64,000 nucleotides of DNA from Zobellia roscoffensis. Its GTDB lineage: Bacteria; Bacteroidota; Bacteroidia; Flavobacteriales; Flavobacteriaceae. Location of the stretch: the NCBI RefSeq assembly GCF_015330165.1, contig NZ_JADDXT010000002.1, positions 1,424,504 to 1,488,503 on the forward strand, read 5' to 3'. The position numbers and the translations under genes are program-made. The notes below the pieces were generated by a model. It saw nothing but the letters and a program-made list of their open reading frames with translations, was not told the origin of the DNA and searched no databases. Shown one piece after another: positions 63,534 to 64,000 of the stretch (the first letter of the stretch is position 1; each line of letters begins with the position of its first letter).

Positions 63534-64000
63534 TTAGTAATACATTAACTTTTCATGTGTAACAATATCAAGGGGTAAACTAACTACCTGTGGAGGTTGT
63601 TGCTGCATTCCCAGAAATTTGTATAAATATTCTATACCCTGAAAAGCCTGTTCAAAAGGTCTTTGATTTATTAGAAAGTCTATCTTTTTGTCCTCTAACA
63701 GTTGTTTATTTTTATCTAGAAGATCATATCCAACAATACGAATCTGGTTCGAGGGAAGTAGGGCTTTGGCCAAAATAAAAGATTTAGAGTTAGGAACGAA
63801 TATTCCTTTGATATTATCTTGCGAGTTTAGTTTCTTCTTAATTTTTTGTATTATTTTTTTATCTTCTTGTGCTACAGAAAATATCTCAATGTTACAATGT
63901 TTACCACAATTGTCCTCAAAATACGACTCAAAACCTGCTATTCTTTCGTTTACATTGAAGTTGGGATTCTGGGCTTTGGTGATATTTAGAATTAAAAATT
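63534..64000 (-). CDS. LacI-type regulator or sugar-binding protein, C-terminal part (runs off the window)
   Basis: The minus-strand frame is open from the window edge to the stop at 63534 (about 155 codons); the N-terminus lies beyond 64000. It reads as the second half of a periplasmic-binding-protein-like sensor domain: VNERIAGFESYFEDN, IKGIFVPNSKSFILAKAL, IRIVGYDLLDKNKQLLEDKK, then DFLINQRPFEQAFQGIEYLYKFL, which matches the LacI-family IGFD...QP...G..A pattern. The most likely whole protein is a LacI-type transcription factor controlling carbohydrate genes; a two-component hybrid sensor or soluble binding protein is possible because the DNA-binding part is not visible. Confidence 0.8.
   Translation of the reverse strand, partial: FLILNITKAQNPNFNVNERIAGFESYFEDNCGKHCNIEIFSVAQEDKKIIQKIKKKLNSQDNIKGIFVPNSKSFILAKALLPSNQIRIVGYDLLDKNKQLLEDKKIDFLINQRPFEQAFQGIEYLYKFLGMQQQPPQVVSLPLDIVTHEKLMYY

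Overview
The window looks like chromosomal DNA from a marine, gliding member of the Flavobacteriaceae (Bacteroidota). The evidence is a type IX secretion (T9SS) gliding-adhesin locus with a giant SprB-like protein and PorP/SprF partners, T9SS type B sorting domains, Bacteroidota TAnnTTTG -7 promoter boxes, few Shine-Dalgarno sites, and several family-typical pairings (rbfA with a LolC/E-type permease, rnpA with a CtpA-type protease). Genus is not certain; Zobellia, Maribacter or relatives would fit.

Layout. 1-18241: an spr-like gliding operon on the + strand, made of the 3' end of a T9SS-sorted protein (sprC position), a PorP-like protein with two SPOR-like repeats (sprD position), a 4878-residue SprB-like adhesin and SprF. 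18346-22730: folB, tRNA-Cys, a LysE exporter, a head-GIN-domain protein and RNase R. 22731-23381: a gene-free AT-rich gap with a cluster of DnaA-box-like nonamers and a switch in strand composition, proposed here as the chromosomal replication origin. 23382-25326: rpiB, a CDF metal exporter and a GNAT acetyltransferase. 25451-29797: small accessory genes, including a type II restriction-modification pair, an NlpC/P60 hydrolase and a protein with a HEPN-like motif. 29880-31003: a REP-associated tyrosine transposase bracketed by inverted REP hairpins and by a 160-bp direct duplication of the 3' end of a fructosamine kinase gene. 31741-38470: carbohydrate-related genes (quinoprotein-cytochrome lipoprotein, GH95, DUF5009, DUF1080). 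38478-48169: mostly minus-strand housekeeping and protease genes (VOC, CtpA, RnpA, M1 and S8 peptidases, MBL hydrolase, topoisomerase III). 48653-53315: a cation:proton antiporter, two small unknowns and LepA. 53417-57603: a membrane-anchored AraC-type regulator, an unknown and a TonB-dependent-receptor-like barrel. 57622-59937: an operon of an Lgt-like membrane enzyme, a multi-cluster radical SAM enzyme of the MJ0619/Tes type and a two-helix membrane protein. 60005-64000: dusB, rbfA/permease, methylmalonyl-CoA epimerase, a CAU-anticodon tRNA and a truncated LacI-type sensor domain.

How the genes work together. The spr operon supplies the cell-surface adhesin and its T9SS outer-membrane partners; the T9SS core genes are not in this window. 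The three-gene operon at 57.6-59.9 kb pairs lipid-enzyme-like proteins and is the best candidate here for an undescribed lipid-modifying pathway. The candidate origin at 23 kb fits the coding-strand G/C pattern: genes pointing away from it are G-rich on the coding strand, while genes pointing toward it, including the spr operon, are balanced. All calls are made from reading the sequence; no database search was run.
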